Assembly: GCA_026874595.1 (NCBI GenBank)
Contig: CM049307.1
Span: 74,128,643-74,192,642 of the forward strand
Source of the DNA: Sipunculus nudus
Lineage: Eukaryota > Annelida > Sipuncula > Golfingiida > Sipunculidae
Length of the DNA stretch: 64,000 nt
Direction of reading: 5' to 3'
Part shown: piece by piece, positions 1-10,734 of the stretch
Layout of the letters: every line of letters starts with the position of its first letter
How positions within the stretch are numbered: position 1 is the stretch's first letter
Program-made: the position numbers and the translations under genes
The notes under the pieces: generated by a model
The model's database searches: none
Seen by the model: only the letters and a program-made list of their open reading frames with translations
What the model was told of the DNA's origin: nothing

Positions 1-984
1 GGTAACACTGTGTTCTAGGAAATCTGGTACACTTAACGTATGGAAACCCAAAGCCGGCAGCGTGAGGACCTTGCTAAATAAGCAGATTCATTTGAAACAA
101 GCAGTTTAATTTTATCTGCAGTATAACCAGTTCATGAAGTCGCGGAATTAACTAGGAGAGGGCGAATATCCAATATGGCGGCACTGCTTACAAGAGGGCG
201 GAAGTTCAAGGTCGCTAGATTTTGAATAATGATTACAGAGGACCTCACTTTGACTAGAAGGGTCACGATTAGTAAATATATGTTACATACATCCCCATCC
301 GTATTCTATCTGGACTAAAAACTCCATTAAATATTATATTAAGAAAGATTTGGGGCGACCATAATGCACTGCAAACCGGAAGTAAGTACCGGCCAATAGC
401 AGTCCAGGTCATTGTTTGAGAAGACATGCCCGCGCTGGGACAAGATCACTCGTCAACCAGGACTCGGCAACCATCTACCACTAGTACCAGGAGAAACGAC
501 GACCAGTGAATTCATCTGTCAGGAAAAACGACAACCAGCAACGTACTATCTGAAAAGAAAAACCCACCACCACCCCCTTCGCCACCGACTCAAGCACTCG
601 GTGTTCTACTTGTACATGTTAAAATTTTAAAGTTTATTGTTTCTAAACAGTATATTTGTCGAGGTGTAAACTATTTACTTTTACTACTACTACTTTTACT
701 TTTAATATGACCTATACGATATATATGGCGTGTTGTACCCCACCTTCCCGTCAGTGGGAAAAAAGGGATAATTGCTGAATATGTTGAATATGGAAATTTT
801 AATGTTATTTTTAATAAACCTCGGCCAGTTTTTCCCACAATTCCATGTCTTGTGCGCTTCTTTTAGCACTTCCGAGAACAGAGCAAGTGACTGGATGGGT
901 ATGAATGATATTACAAGTTTTGATTAATTATGGGATAACTCTGAGCAGGTTCGGGTGTGTGCATGTTGGTGTGACAGAGCATAA
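1..984. other. Unassigned non-coding stretch
   Basis: No recognisable gene or repeat family. It is AT-rich with a somewhat GC-richer patch around 420-600. The short open frame at 412-630 has low-complexity composition rich in Lys, Thr and His and resembles no family I know. A short CT/AC-rich tract lies near 680-705. Confidence 0.5.
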
Positions 985-1264
985 AGGTATGTTTCCATGT
1001 GCGCGTATATGCGTTAAATGGCAGACATATATTTATACAGTGGATCGAGCAGGGCTTCCACAAAATCATGGTGAATGAACGTCATTTTACCCTGAATCCC
1101 TGAGTTCACTCAGACCCTATGCGTGAAAATCGCTCCTGTGGCGATTTTCACGCATATACGCTAATACGCAATACGCTGAAGGACACATGGAAACACCCCA
1201 GTTACAAACCATATGAGCGATTTTATCAGAATTTACGCAATTTCGCGCACATGGAAACACCCTT
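985..1264. mobile_element. Palindromic miniature inverted-repeat element (MITE-like)
   Basis: The left end (985-1016) and the inverted right end (about 1234-1264) share a core reading GTTTCCATGTGCGCG, with about 30 bp of overall similarity. A further right-end-like copy sits internally at about 1157-1199, and a perfect 16-bp-arm palindrome occupies the centre (1118-1156). No coding sequence is present; the open frame over 1119-1505 simply reads through the palindrome. I could not find a convincing target-site duplication, so the superfamily is unknown. A hAT-type miniature is possible because the termini resemble AGGGTGTTTCC-type ends, but that is a guess. Confidence 0.5.
1118..1156. repeat. 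Perfect 16-bp palindrome with 7-nt loop
   Basis: The arms are TATGCGTGAAAATCGC and its exact complement, separated by TCCTGTG. It sits in the middle of the miniature element and would form a strong hairpin or cruciform. Arms this perfect, inside an element with imperfect ends, suggest a recent origin or gene conversion of the centre. Confidence 0.9.
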
Positions 1265-2185
1265 ACTCTCTGGTCTGCACATTATCATTTACTTTTTTTT
1301 TCAGTTAATTACTCACTCGTCAGCAAATTTTAAGCTTACTGCCGGTGTACAGCCAAATCGTTGCAACAAAACGGATGGCCATTGTGTTGCAGTTCTCAGT
1401 ATGGCTACGATCACGACTCGGGTAAGCCAGTCAGGCCAGCATACATGCCTGATGAGTCGTACGTGTGTCCGACTGAACTGTCCTTTGTTGGATAATGAGA
1501 AATAAAACAGCTTCTATAAAACATGCATCATTGTCACTCGTGTTTCAACGGTTTATGAAAACGATATACTTAAAAAGTACAAATGTTTAATTCCCATTCA
1601 AAATCTGTGTGCATTTTTTAGATTTAAAAAAGTAAGAAAAAGAATTTCTCTTCCTGGAAATCGATTTTAGAATTAATTCTGATTTTTTTCATGATCTCAA
1701 AATGAAAACCAGAATCGTGCATCTTCTGTGTTGATCATGAACACTTACCAGAAAAAAAGCAAAACATTGGGAACACAAACAATAATACCATCATTTGTTT
1801 AGTTTTGCATGGTTTTCATCAGGGTTTAGATTGATGCTGTCATCAATACGTCAAACTGACAAGTTTTACAATAGATCAAGTTCCATTCTAAAATAATAAA
1901 TTTGTAAGAAAAACAATAGGTGCTACGAAGACGTTATATATTTCTATGTAAACGATATCGTTTGGCTTGGGTTACAGCATATTGTAGTTAGTCAGTTTTA
2001 TGCGTTTAAACTATTTTACCGTATTCTTAAATCAGTGAATATATCTACATTTTATTATTTGTCGTTATCAATTTAATTATTTGCATTTCATTTGTATAGA
2101 TTTTATATACCCTTAGAAGTCATTCACTTCGGCTTGAAATAACGCCCATTTCAGACAGGCAAACACGTGCACGGAAGGCATTTTT
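1265..2185. other. Unassigned AT-rich stretch
   Basis: No gene, tRNA or recognisable repeat is visible. Composition is strongly AT-rich with short A/T homopolymers. It ends at the left terminus of the Academ-like transposon. Confidence 0.5.
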
Positions 2186-2341
2186 TAGTGCAGCAGATAA
2201 CATAATATTTCAGAGGAATCATTCAAATGGTGATACAAGCACCAAATTTTGCACGGGTACTCTTTAGACATTACTCTTTTGAAAAAGTACGCGGGCCACT
2301 TGAAATTCAAGATGGCTGCCGATTTTCAAGATGGCCGCCAT
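2186..2341 (+). repeat. Left terminal inverted repeat of Academ-like element
   Basis: Pairs with 7588-7740 in reverse complement. Shared blocks include TAGTGCAGCAGATA, CAAATGGTGATACAAGCACC, TAGACATTACTCTTTTGAAA and AAGTACGCGGGCCACTTGAA. The two copies differ by scattered substitutions and small indels. The inner edge is the ATGGCCGCCAT block. Confidence 0.92.
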
Positions 2342-2905
2342 ATCGGGTACACAAATATAACGTTTTGCAATAAATATGCACAGACTTGCCAAATATGAAT
2401 GATTCTGGTATCACAGTATACATTTTGGACCATGTAGATTCCAAATCTGGGACTCTTAAATCACTCAGAAGCTAAATTTTGACTTATATTGGCCTTAGTT
2501 AAAAGAAAAATCCACTAGGATTACTCTATATAGTTAGCATGCCTGTTTGTATAGACTATATAGCAATATATGTGAGGCGGCATACTGAAAAAAAAGTGCA
2601 AATGGTGATGCAAGCATGAAATTCCGTACAAAAGCTCTTTATAATTCCCAGATGAAAATTAAAGACAATGCCCCTGTGAATTATGGAAATTTTCAAGATG
2701 GCCGCCATTTTTAAAAATGGCCGCCAATTAAATCTATATTTCCCACAAATGATCCTGAAGCAGGTTGAACTCCCGTCAAATTATTATTAAATGTCAATTG
2801 TCTGGCTCGAATATTGTTTTTTTTAGTAGACACCAATTATTTTGGACAGAAACGTAAATGTAAATAAACCAAGATGGCCGCTATTTTTCAAGATGGCCGC
2901 CACTT
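2223..2905 (+). repeat. Subterminal repeats with ATGGCCGCC core
   Basis: AAGATGGC(C/T)GC(C/T)-type cores occur in pairs at about 2308 and 2327, 2694 and 2714, and 2869 and 2889. The second unit begins near 2598 with CAAATGGTGATGCAAGCA, echoing the terminal repeat at 2223. The left end is therefore built from about three diverged copies of a roughly 120-bp module, each ending in two cores. The right end has one pair, in inverse orientation (about 7593 and 7614). Such subterminal repeats commonly serve as transposase binding sites; that role is inferred here. Confidence 0.7.
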
Positions 2906-3617
2906 TTGGACAATTCTTTAAAGGGAGTACAACCTTGAGAAAACATGTCATGTAATATATCGATTTGTCATAATTTGACCGTGCTGAGTTCAATTTTACC
3001 ATCAAAATTTCTATTAAACCCATTCTAAACCTCGTTTCTGGGTTCTAACTTTTATGGGTTGAATATGCCTAGCCATATACAGGCTTACAGGTCAGTGATT
3101 CACATAAATAGGTTTACATTGTCATTTGTTTCCTTGATTTTAAAAATGTTTAACTATTAAAAAGTACTTTGTAATCGAATATAATTATTGAAATATTCTG
3201 AAATTAAGGTACGACTTTGAATATTTGCAACATATTTAGATTGTACAAATATGTAACCTATTTTTTAACCTGATATGTGCTTTACATATTAGGTAATTTA
3301 GGTAAGTTTCTTATTGTTTTGCTTTGTTAATAGCACAAGTTCCAAAAAGTGGAGGCACACTGATTAAGATTTGAAGGGACTTGCAATTGTGTCAGAGAAA
3401 ACTGATAAAATACACCAAATGCAATAAACTAGAAATCTCTTACCTAAAGGGTTATTAAGGTATCAATATTTCAACCAAATCTGGCCTTTTCTCGTTCGAC
3501 AGCAAACAGTGTGAGATTTATCTAGATTTACCATTGTTTTACTGAAAGCTTTCGAATCCTAACAAATAGAAACACTATATCTTTATTACTTTAAAAGTAA
3601 CAAAATTGTAAAATAAA

Positions 3618-3670
3618 ATGGCAGGTGAAAAGACTAACAAGAAAACAAAAGGAAAAAAGACCAAGCCCAA
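3618..3670 (+). other. Possible 5' coding exon of the Academ-like gene
   Basis: An ATG in good context (AAAATGG) opens 17 codons that are almost all Lys, Thr, Asn and Gly (MAGEKTNKKTKGKKTKP). A GTTAGT that could be a splice donor follows immediately. The position, about 500 bp upstream of the first recognisable transposase block and inside the inverted repeats, fits a basic N-terminal exon. Nothing else supports it, so it may be chance. Confidence 0.2.
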
Positions 3671-4149
3671 GTTAGTCATTATTTTATGCAGTATCAAAAG
3701 ACGAACAAAATGAGCTATAGTTTATGTGGCTATGATCATGAATGACGAAGATACAAGGAAAACAATTCTAAGGGGTTTTTTTGGCCTGGAGAGTGCTTAG
3801 TCAGAACAGGGAGTACCTGAACAAAATGTTACATTGTATCAGTTATAGTTTACATTGTCCTACTCTATGCACTTTGCTGAAGTTTATACATTGTATCACA
3901 TTTTCATGATTCACATTTTCATGAAGACTTTTTTTAACTACCCCCTATGTTTCAGACTTGTCTTCTGTCATTGTGGTCTACTGAGGTTTCTTCTTGATTT
4001 CAAGTGAACGTGATAACTTTTGAGGCATTGCATATTTTCCCCTGAAATTTTATACACGTATTGTTAGTACCAAATCTTATTGGACGAAAAGTTTGGTGAC
4101 CTTCACATTGAAATTCAAGGTTAAATCAGCCATAATCTTGGATTTTATT

Positions 4150-7100
4150 AATACCCAATAATGAGACCTGTATTGAAGAAGCCATTCCCCCTGCTTTCTT
4201 CAGTTTGTGGGCATGATTGAACACGGAGCTGGCATCAAATTACAACTGAGATTTGGTGCCTCCAAGTCAGACCTTGCAATTGCACAGCTTCTGCAGTACA
4301 ACTGCTATGCAAGATATAAGGAAGGAGCGTCAACTCACAGGCATTCCAAAGATCGGGAAACACCATTCCCTGTCTACGTTGGAATGTCCATATATGCCAA
4401 GACCAGGAAGAGGACGCTGGTAAAATGCTTTATGAACATGGCCATAGCATTTCGTATGACAGCGTACTGGAAATATCTGCACAGTTAGGAGATGCAACAG
4501 TAAACAATATAAAGAGGATGGGGTAGTCTGCCCACAAGTTTTGAGAAGAGGGTTGTTCACCATAACAGCCATGGACAACATCGATCACAAACCCACTGCA
4601 ACAACTGCAACCACCTCTTTCCATGGCACGAGCATCTCAGCTTTCCAACACCCGACCAAAGAGAGCCAGGGTGAACACCGTGGACCTCTAAGATATGTTG
4701 AGGGGAAAGTGAAGACAGTTCTAGAACTGCCTGATTCCTTCACCAACATACGCCCAAGAAGAATCCTTCTCCACCAGAGAGCCATGCTGTGAAGATAAAT
4801 CCAGGCATCACTCTGTTAGGACCACAACTGGCACTGGAGTATGAGTGGCTGGAGAAAGTTAGTGTGACTAAAGAAACAGAGAATTTGCCCTGGTCAGCCC
4901 ACCATGCCTCCAAGAAGAGAAGCCCTGAAACTGAGGTTAGCATAACATCAATGTTAACTCTCTTCCAAGAACCAGCCCAATCGGTTGCTATGATCAGACA
5001 TGTCATGGACAAAGTCAAGGAGACTGTGTCTTTCCTGAATCCAGGTCAGATATATACCTGTCATGACTGCTGACCAGCCTATTTATGCATTAGCAAAGCA
5101 AATCCAGTGGTACTGGCCTGAGCAGTATGGTGAGGATAAGTTCGTCATGATGTTTGGAGGCCTACACATTGAGTTGGCTGCATTGAAGTCAATTGGAACG
5201 CTTCTGCAGGAGATTGGCTGGACAGGGGCCCTGGTGGAGGCAGGGATGGCTTCCTCTGGGACTGCAGAATCTTTCCTATCAGCAGCAAGCATCACTAAGA
5301 CACGCCAGGCCCATCAGATAACAGCATGCAGTCTCTACCAACTTTTGAAGGCAGCCTACAATGACTACTGCATTGAGACAGCTGACAACCATGAGGAAGT
5401 GTTGAGCTTTGATGTTTGGTGTGATAGCTGCAAACTGCAAAGCCCCCAGTTTCAGTTCTGGAATTTAATGCTGTCCATGGAACTGGTGATCCTACTACTT
5501 ATCCGAGCATTCAGGGAAGCCAACTTCAACCTGTACTGCTAGGAATTGGCTGAGCTCATCCCATACTTCTTTGCCAACAACAACTTTAACTATGCACGCT
5601 GGCTTCCCATCAATCTCAGAGACATGATCACCCTCAAAGAGAAACATCCCCAGCTGGTCAAGGAATTTGAGAGTGGAAAGTTTGTTGTTCACAAGTCAAA
5701 TCGGGAGTTTTCTGGAATGGCTATTGACCAGGCACATGAAGGGCCTGCAAAATGAGGAAATGAGCACCTTCTATGATCCAATCAAGAAGAATAGGGTGGA
5801 CTTCTTCAGACAGGAACCAGCCTATGCTGATGCTTCAAAGCAGCAAGTGCTGGAGACGGACTACCAGCTCTTCTCCAAGCTTTTCATCTCATGCCAGAGC
5901 AGAGAATGTGACCCGCAGGAGTTCTTTCGCCATGAGAACCAGCAGTTCCCTGCTGCCTTGAGTGAAGGCGGGAAGCTATATACCAGTAAGAAGTCCAAGC
6001 TTGCAGCCATCCTTGAGAGCCAGGTTAACATACCTGATGTGGAACCAGAGGCTGATACAATCATCATTGATGGTTCAGCACTGGTGAACACCCTGTCACC
6101 ACGAAACTTGAATACGTTCGTAGACTACGCCATGTTGGATGTGCTCCCCACAGTAAAAGCATACTCCACCACGTACAAGAGAACAGACATAGTGTTTGAT
6201 GTCTACCAGCCATCGAGTCTCAAGGCTGAAACCAGTTCAAAGCGTGGACATGGAATAGGACAAAGAGTGACAAGCAAGGGCAAACTTCCCTCAAACTGGC
6301 GGAACTTCCTGCGAGACAGTGACAACAAAACTGAGCTGTTTAGGTTCCTGGCTGAAAAGATTGCACAGATGTCTACACCTAACTTGGTCATTGTGACCAA
6401 AGAACAAGATGTTGCCAGCAACCACAAGCTCAGCTTTGATGGGATTGCACCATGTAGTCATGAGGAAGCAGACACACGCATCTTTGTACATGCCAGGGAT
6501 GCAGTGGAGAGGGGGAGCAAGATATAAATGGTAAAAGCCACTGACCCAGATGTCCTCGTCATAGCAATTCAAAGGATGGCCTTTGAACAAGGGTTAAACC
6601 TGAGATGGTTTCCTGTACATGATTTGTTCAACTCCATAGGACCGGAAAAAGCAAAGGAATACTCTTCTTTCATGCCTTCACTGGTTGCGATCTTGTGTCA
6701 GGCTTCCGCAGCAAAGGGAAGAAATCAGCATGGCAAACCTGGGACGTGTGTGTTGAGGCTTCTGATGTGTTTGCCAAGCTCAGCCAGTACCCACCATCAG
6801 TAGATGATGATGATCTGGAGGTCTGGAGAGGTTTGTGGAGACAATGTATGACAGGTCCAGTACAGTTGCACGTGTTGATGATGCCAGGCTGGACTTGTTT
6901 GCTCGGAAGCAGAGGTCTTATTACGCAATTCCTCTAACGAGGGCAGCACTACTTCAGCATGCGAAGCGTGCTGCCTATCAAGCAGGCTGCATATGGAGTC
7001 AGTCTACACTACGTCAACCAGAAACACAGAATCCTGCTGACTGGGGTGGACAAAGATTGGGGATACATGGAAGGTCTTCTGGACAACACTTCCACCTATT

Positions 7101-7215
7101 GCAGATAGTTGCCAACAGCTGACTTAGTGTGGATGAAAGTCGGAATGCCGTGGAAGGTGCAAACGCTACGGATTCAGTCTTACCTGTACCAGACTATGTA
7201 GCTGCAAATGAGAGG
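4150..7215 (+). pseudogene. Decayed Academ-type transposase with XPG/FEN1-like nuclease domain
   Basis: Consecutive plus-strand blocks match, in order, a protein family that is multicopy in corals, molluscs and other invertebrates. They run: RHSKDRETPFPVYVGMSIYA (about 4339-4398), VCPQVLRRGLFT and DNIDH (about 4527-4590), SFHGTSISAFQHPT, EEGWLE-like and LNPGQ blocks (4790-5050), then a GEDKFVMMFGGLHIE and ASSGTAESFL segment (5130-5285). A PIN/XPG-like fold follows: IIIDGSALVN (about 6060), EEADTRI (about 6460), DPDVLVI (about 6546) and FTGCD (6677-6691). These are spaced like the acidic motifs of FEN1/XPG nucleases. A Cys-rich tail lies at about 7115-7200. Frame changes occur near 4470-4520, 4790, 5065, 5700-5755, 6660, 6830 and 7050, with in-frame stops near 5540 and 6525. 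It lies between the inverted repeats on the same strand. Family recognition is from memory of motifs; the nuclease reading is inference. Confidence 0.75.
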
Positions 7216-7587
7216 GTTAGGCCAAATTTAAATTCATCTGAATGACAGGCATGCCTAACCTCGTATGGACTGATTGAATTTAATTTTGTTGATGTATATA
7301 GCTTAGTTAAGCAAGCAAAACAAAATGGAGGCGGTTACCTCCACCAAAAAATTTTTTTTTTAAAGTTCCAGTTTTACATTCTAATAATTCAAATATTTTG
7401 TAGAATATGTCCTAGTCTATATATACTTTTTTCACCATTTTTGCTAAAAACGATAAAAAGGAGCTCCTTAGAAGGTTGAGAAGTGAATTTTTAGCTTTTC
7501 CATTGTCAAAACCCTACTTTTAGACACCAAGATCATCCAAATTGATCAAAGTGGTGAGATTCTGTGGTAAATATCCCATTTATATGT

Positions 7588-7740
7588 CTGCATGGCGGCC
7601 ATCTTGAAAAAATGGGCAGCCATCTTGATTTTCAAGTGGCCCGCGTACTTTTTCAAAAGAGTAATGTCTAAGAAGTATTTTTGCCAAATTTGGTGCTTGT
7701 ATCACCATTTGAAAGATTGTTTCAGCTATCTGCTGCACTA
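7588..7740 (-). repeat. Right terminal inverted repeat of Academ-like element
   Basis: Reverse complement of 2186-2341, including the inverted ATGGCCGCC-type cores at about 7593 and 7614. It ends in TGCTGCACTA, followed by TTT, which may be the target duplication. Confidence 0.92.
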
Positions 7741-8129
7741 TTTGGTACCAATCCGTTTGAAAGGTGAACAACTAGATCTTCTACACATAAGTAGGCCTAG
7801 CTGACACGTAGTAAAAAATGACACAAAAACGAATTATTTTACAGGTGTTGTATCTCTGACCCCTTATATTCGCTATATTTTCCTATAAAAATGATCTATA
7901 ATTTCTTATACTTTCCGGTATTAAGGCCCTCGTCTCCTGTATTTTCCTGGGTTTTTTACTGTACAATCTTATTCTGATATAACATTGTTACTAATGAAAA
8001 CATCCAGTTCCTTTGCATGCAAGCATGCATGTAGGATGGCATGTAGGACGGCAGAATCAGGTTTACATTGAACAATGTGTGACTGAAAGTTTGATGTAAT
8101 GGTAGGATGCATCTTTAGCGGAAAGGAAA
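7741..8129. other. Unassigned stretch
   Basis: No gene or repeat family recognised. A short direct repetition of GCATGCATGTAGGATGGCATG-like sequence lies near 8016-8050. Confidence 0.4.
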
Positions 8130-8260
8130 ATAAGATGAAGACGCCTTAGTCTAGACTTACTGTTTATTTTTTTAACGAGCTTTCGAAGTTTAGAGCTCAT
8201 TCATCAGGTTGTATAAAAAGCGGCTTTATATACTATGAATAAAGATGTATAATAACCATA
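8130..8260 (-). mobile_element. Possible Penelope-like retroelement end with hammerhead-like core
   Basis: On the minus strand this reads CCTGATGAATGAGCTC, then CTAAACTT, then CGAAAGCTCG. CTGATGA and CGAAA are the two conserved halves of the hammerhead ribozyme core, and the self-complementary GAGCT/AGCTC lies between and after them. A TATATAAAG box-like sequence lies just upstream on the same strand. Minimal hammerheads are a known feature of the terminal repeats of Penelope-like elements, and sequences of this kind are common in marine invertebrates. No reverse transcriptase or GIY-YIG domain is visible nearby, so only an end fragment would be present. Stem III and the cleavage site are not convincingly paired. 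A SINE or other retroelement end with a chance match is the alternative. Confidence 0.33.
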
Positions 8261-8513
8261 ATACCTGGTATAGTGTGATGTTTCACTGACTGGATACTCT
8301 GAACTTGTACCATAATGCTCTATGTTCCGTGCTGGTTGTTGTTCCGTTACCCATAATTCCAATTTTTAGTTGTCCAGTCTAGATATCCAAAGAAGGAATA
8401 CGTTAATAGTGTGAAGTTCATAGGTAACGTTCATGGTCATAAATGATGATTGACCAGTGGCTAAAGATTGGTTAGTATTATAGCAATATAGTTGAGTAAG
8501 TCGATGATTATAA

Positions 8514-8514
<1 letters not shown>

Positions 8515-8565
<51 letters not shown>
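8515..8565. repeat. (TA)n microsatellite
   Basis: An uninterrupted alternating TA tract of about 45 bp. The flanks 8266-8514 and 8566-9110 contain no recognisable gene. The right flank (about 8650-9000) is less biased in composition and free of obvious repeats. Confidence 0.95.
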
Positions 8566-8566
<1 letters not shown>

Positions 8567-9123
8567 GACTGGAGTTAACACTGGCATTAAAATGATATAT
8601 TAAACAGTAAGCACGAGTAAGGCTCCGCACAAGCTGCTGTTCATAAGCTTAAGAGGTGGTGTCGCAAACAACGATATGCATATTTCCTTTCAAACTTCCT
8701 CTTAAATGCAATTTAATTAACTAATTGCTGTGAAATTCATATTAGTATCACTCTTTGCCAGTTCATTTATTTGAAACCCATTTGAACTTATTAATGATAA
8801 CTGAATTAACAGCCGTTCGCCTCTGACAGTCTGAATGAACTATGAGATCGTTTGAAAGCCGTCCCTTGTGTTTTCAAATACTGACTTAATTCAAATTGTA
8901 ATTGAATCTTCCCGCGTTCTTATTAAGCTTGAGTTGGCATTCTGTTGTCATCAATCACTTAGCAGGAATGGCTGACTGCTGACCCCTTCATTCCTCTCCC
9001 AAAACGCAAATTTTAATCCTACTTTCCTCATCATTGAACCAATGCTGCTTGTTCTCAAACATGCCACTATGGGCCAGAAATATCTGGCTCATAAAAAATT
9101 ACTTCAGCCAGTTTAACGGACCT

Positions 9124-9522
9124 CTGTTGCTCAGCGGTAAAGCACAGGACTCAAAGCCGGGAGATCAGAGTTCGAATCTCAGTCGAGACGGTAAGATTTT
9201 TCACGGTCGGCCCCCCACCCAAGGTAAACGTTTTGCAGGCTTAATGGGAAGGTCGTGGCCAACGGCCGTGCTTCACTCACAAACGAGTGCGCCTTTCGGG
9301 GTTCCTTGACGTTATGACCCAGTAATGCGAACGATTACACCTAGGGCCCGCAGGTACAGTAGTCATCGGGCCGGTTAATACCATGATAATATGAGAGGAA
9401 TCCCGTGATACTGCTCTGTCAAGTAAACCAAAACCGGAATTTTATTACGCAGATGTACATATACTTGGTTAAGATAGCATTGAAAAAATGAAGGTTACCT
9501 CCAATACAAATGTAGAAAAAAA
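9124..9522 (+). mobile_element. tRNA-derived SINE, about 400 bp, with 13-bp target duplication
   Basis: The head reads GTTGCTCAGCGGTAAAGCAC (A-box region), followed about 40 bp later by AGAGTTCGAATCTCAG (B box), the internal RNA polymerase III promoter arrangement of tRNA-derived SINEs. A body of about 330 bp follows, ending in an A-rich tail (TGTAGAAAAAAA). The unit is flanked by a perfect direct repeat, GTTTAACGGACCT, at 9111-9123 and 9523-9535. That fixes both ends and shows insertion by target-primed reverse transcription. It encodes no protein and would depend on a partner LINE. The body does not match the other SINE families in this window. Confidence 0.88.
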
Positions 9523-9535
9523 GTTTAACGGACCT

Positions 9536-9700
9536 TGTATGTATGTATGTATGTGTGTTTGGTTGTCTGTTTGTCCAGTTGTCTGGTTGGCTGACCGTCA
9601 AATTGGTTGGCCGACTTTCTGACTCTCCTGCGGGCTGTCTGTCAGTCTCAGGCTGGCTGTTGTCTGTCTATACCTGTCCGACTTACTGTCTGTCTTACTC
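9536..9700. repeat. (TATG)n and CTGT-rich degenerate simple repeat
   Basis: Begins with TATGTATGTATG and passes into imperfect CTGT/TTGG repeats. It starts directly at the 3' side of the SINE target duplication. The open frame across it is low-complexity and not coding. Confidence 0.8.
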
Positions 9701-10177
9701 GCTTACAGACCGTGGCTTGCTATCAAAGGCATCACAATCAGCAGTGATGAATATTGTTTACTTATAATCCCTGTTATTCCTATAATACTATAATAATTCC
9801 TATGCACAACCCTAGCAGATCAGCGAGAGCTTCAACACACAGGCGGTTAACCACAGTGCAAGCTTAACATATTATACTAGATTGCTTGCCACGGTAACAT
9901 ATATATATGACTTGTTTTATATTTTCGGCTACCTTGTAATGCCAAAAATTCTTGTAACATCTTTTAACACTACATACAGGACTTACACACAGGACCTCAA
10001 GTACAGTAGGCCTCTCTGCATAGGAAACCAGTTACAACAACTCTACACGATCACTTAATTAAGTGAAGCGAATCCTCAATGTACCCTTAATTTAGAAACA
10101 CCTCAGGAATATGTGAACGTGAAATTAGTTATCTCCTTTTGACTGACATGCCAACCTCATGCCTTAGGCCAAAAAAT
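9701..10177. other. Unassigned stretch
   Basis: No gene or repeat family recognised; AT-rich with a short TATATATA tract near 9900. Confidence 0.4.
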
Positions 10178-10260
10178 AGGTATGGTTCTCAGGCACTTTT
10201 TTCAGAAATCAGTGCGAGCGGGCGATATTATATTTTTTACCTTTTTTGTCTGTTTCGATA
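10178..10260 (-). mobile_element. One end of a split MITE (CTCAGGCAC family)
   Basis: This is the outer 80 bp of a miniature element, terminating in AGGTATGGTTCTCAGGCAC. It aligns with the right end of the complete relative at 53,093-53,418. It breaks off at GTTTCGATA (10,252-10,260), a 9-mer that recurs at 13,443-13,451 where the other half of the same element begins. In element orientation (minus strand) this is the 3' end. Confidence 0.8.
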
Positions 10261-10683
10261 TTGTCTCGTCCCGAGACGTGTGATCCCGATCCGCTCTGCT
10301 CCCCTCCGTCAACTACGTCTTGGGATCGACCCTTAGGAAACGCCTCGTAAGCTTCCAAATAGGAGACCCTTTTGAAATCGTATAAGTGACATTTTAAGCG
10401 GTGTCAACATAAAATAATTACCTTTTTGTTATCTTTAGATGTTGTATGAAATTTTTGCAAAGTTGTGGCACTAAAATAATGCTCAAACTCTTACTTATCC
10501 ATAATTTTGCCAAACAAAAGCTGTTGTGTTTACATAGAGAACAAGCCTCCATCATTACAGGAGGGTCCAACAGTCCTGGATGTCGGTGCAGGTAACCAGT
10601 CGATCAACGTCCGCTCATTTCAAATTCCTGTAGTTTGTTAAGGTTTAAATCACCGCGGGCTTACAAGCAGGGGCGTAGATAGC

Positions 10684-10734
10684 GGGGGGATGGGGGCGGG
10701 GGGGGGGGGAAGTTCATCTCCTCCCCCCCCCCAA
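10684..10734. repeat. G-run followed by C-run
   Basis: A run of G-tracts (GGGGGGATGGGGGCGGGGG...) is followed after 11 bases by a C-run and an A-run. The sequence just upstream, CAGGGGCGTAGATAG, resembles the terminus of a common hAT-type miniature, but no partner end was found. Confidence 0.7.

Larger units (their letters stand above)
2186..7740 (+). mobile_element. Academ-like DNA transposon, decayed, about 5.6 kb
   Basis: The element is delimited by inverted repeats of about 155 bp, at 2186-2341 and 7588-7740. Both begin TAGTGCAGCAGATA when read inward and are clearly alignable throughout. Between them lies one multi-frame coding remnant (about 4150-7215) of a multicopy invertebrate family ending in an XPG/FEN1-like nuclease domain and a Cys-rich tail. 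An XPG-type nuclease in the transposase is the reported hallmark of the Academ superfamily, which makes 3-4-bp target duplications. Here TTT flanks both ends (2183-2185 and 7741-7743), but it lies in a T run and is weak evidence. The left subterminal region holds several AAGATGGCCGCC-type repeats. The element is too broken to be active. The inverted repeats and gene are directly visible; the Academ assignment is inference. Confidence 0.72.

Noticed and set aside
1118-1156. Transcription terminator
   Set aside because: The hairpin lies at the centre of a miniature inverted-repeat element in a eukaryotic intergenic region; there is no gene to terminate.
2186-7740. CACTA (EnSpm) identity for the Academ-like element
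   Set aside because: The right end does read CACTA, but CACTA elements begin with CACTA and end with TAGTG, the reverse of what is seen, and the gene is not a CACTA transposase.
9124-9195. Functional tRNA gene
   Set aside because: A and B boxes are present, but the sequence does not close into an acceptor stem and continues into a SINE body with a tail and target duplication.
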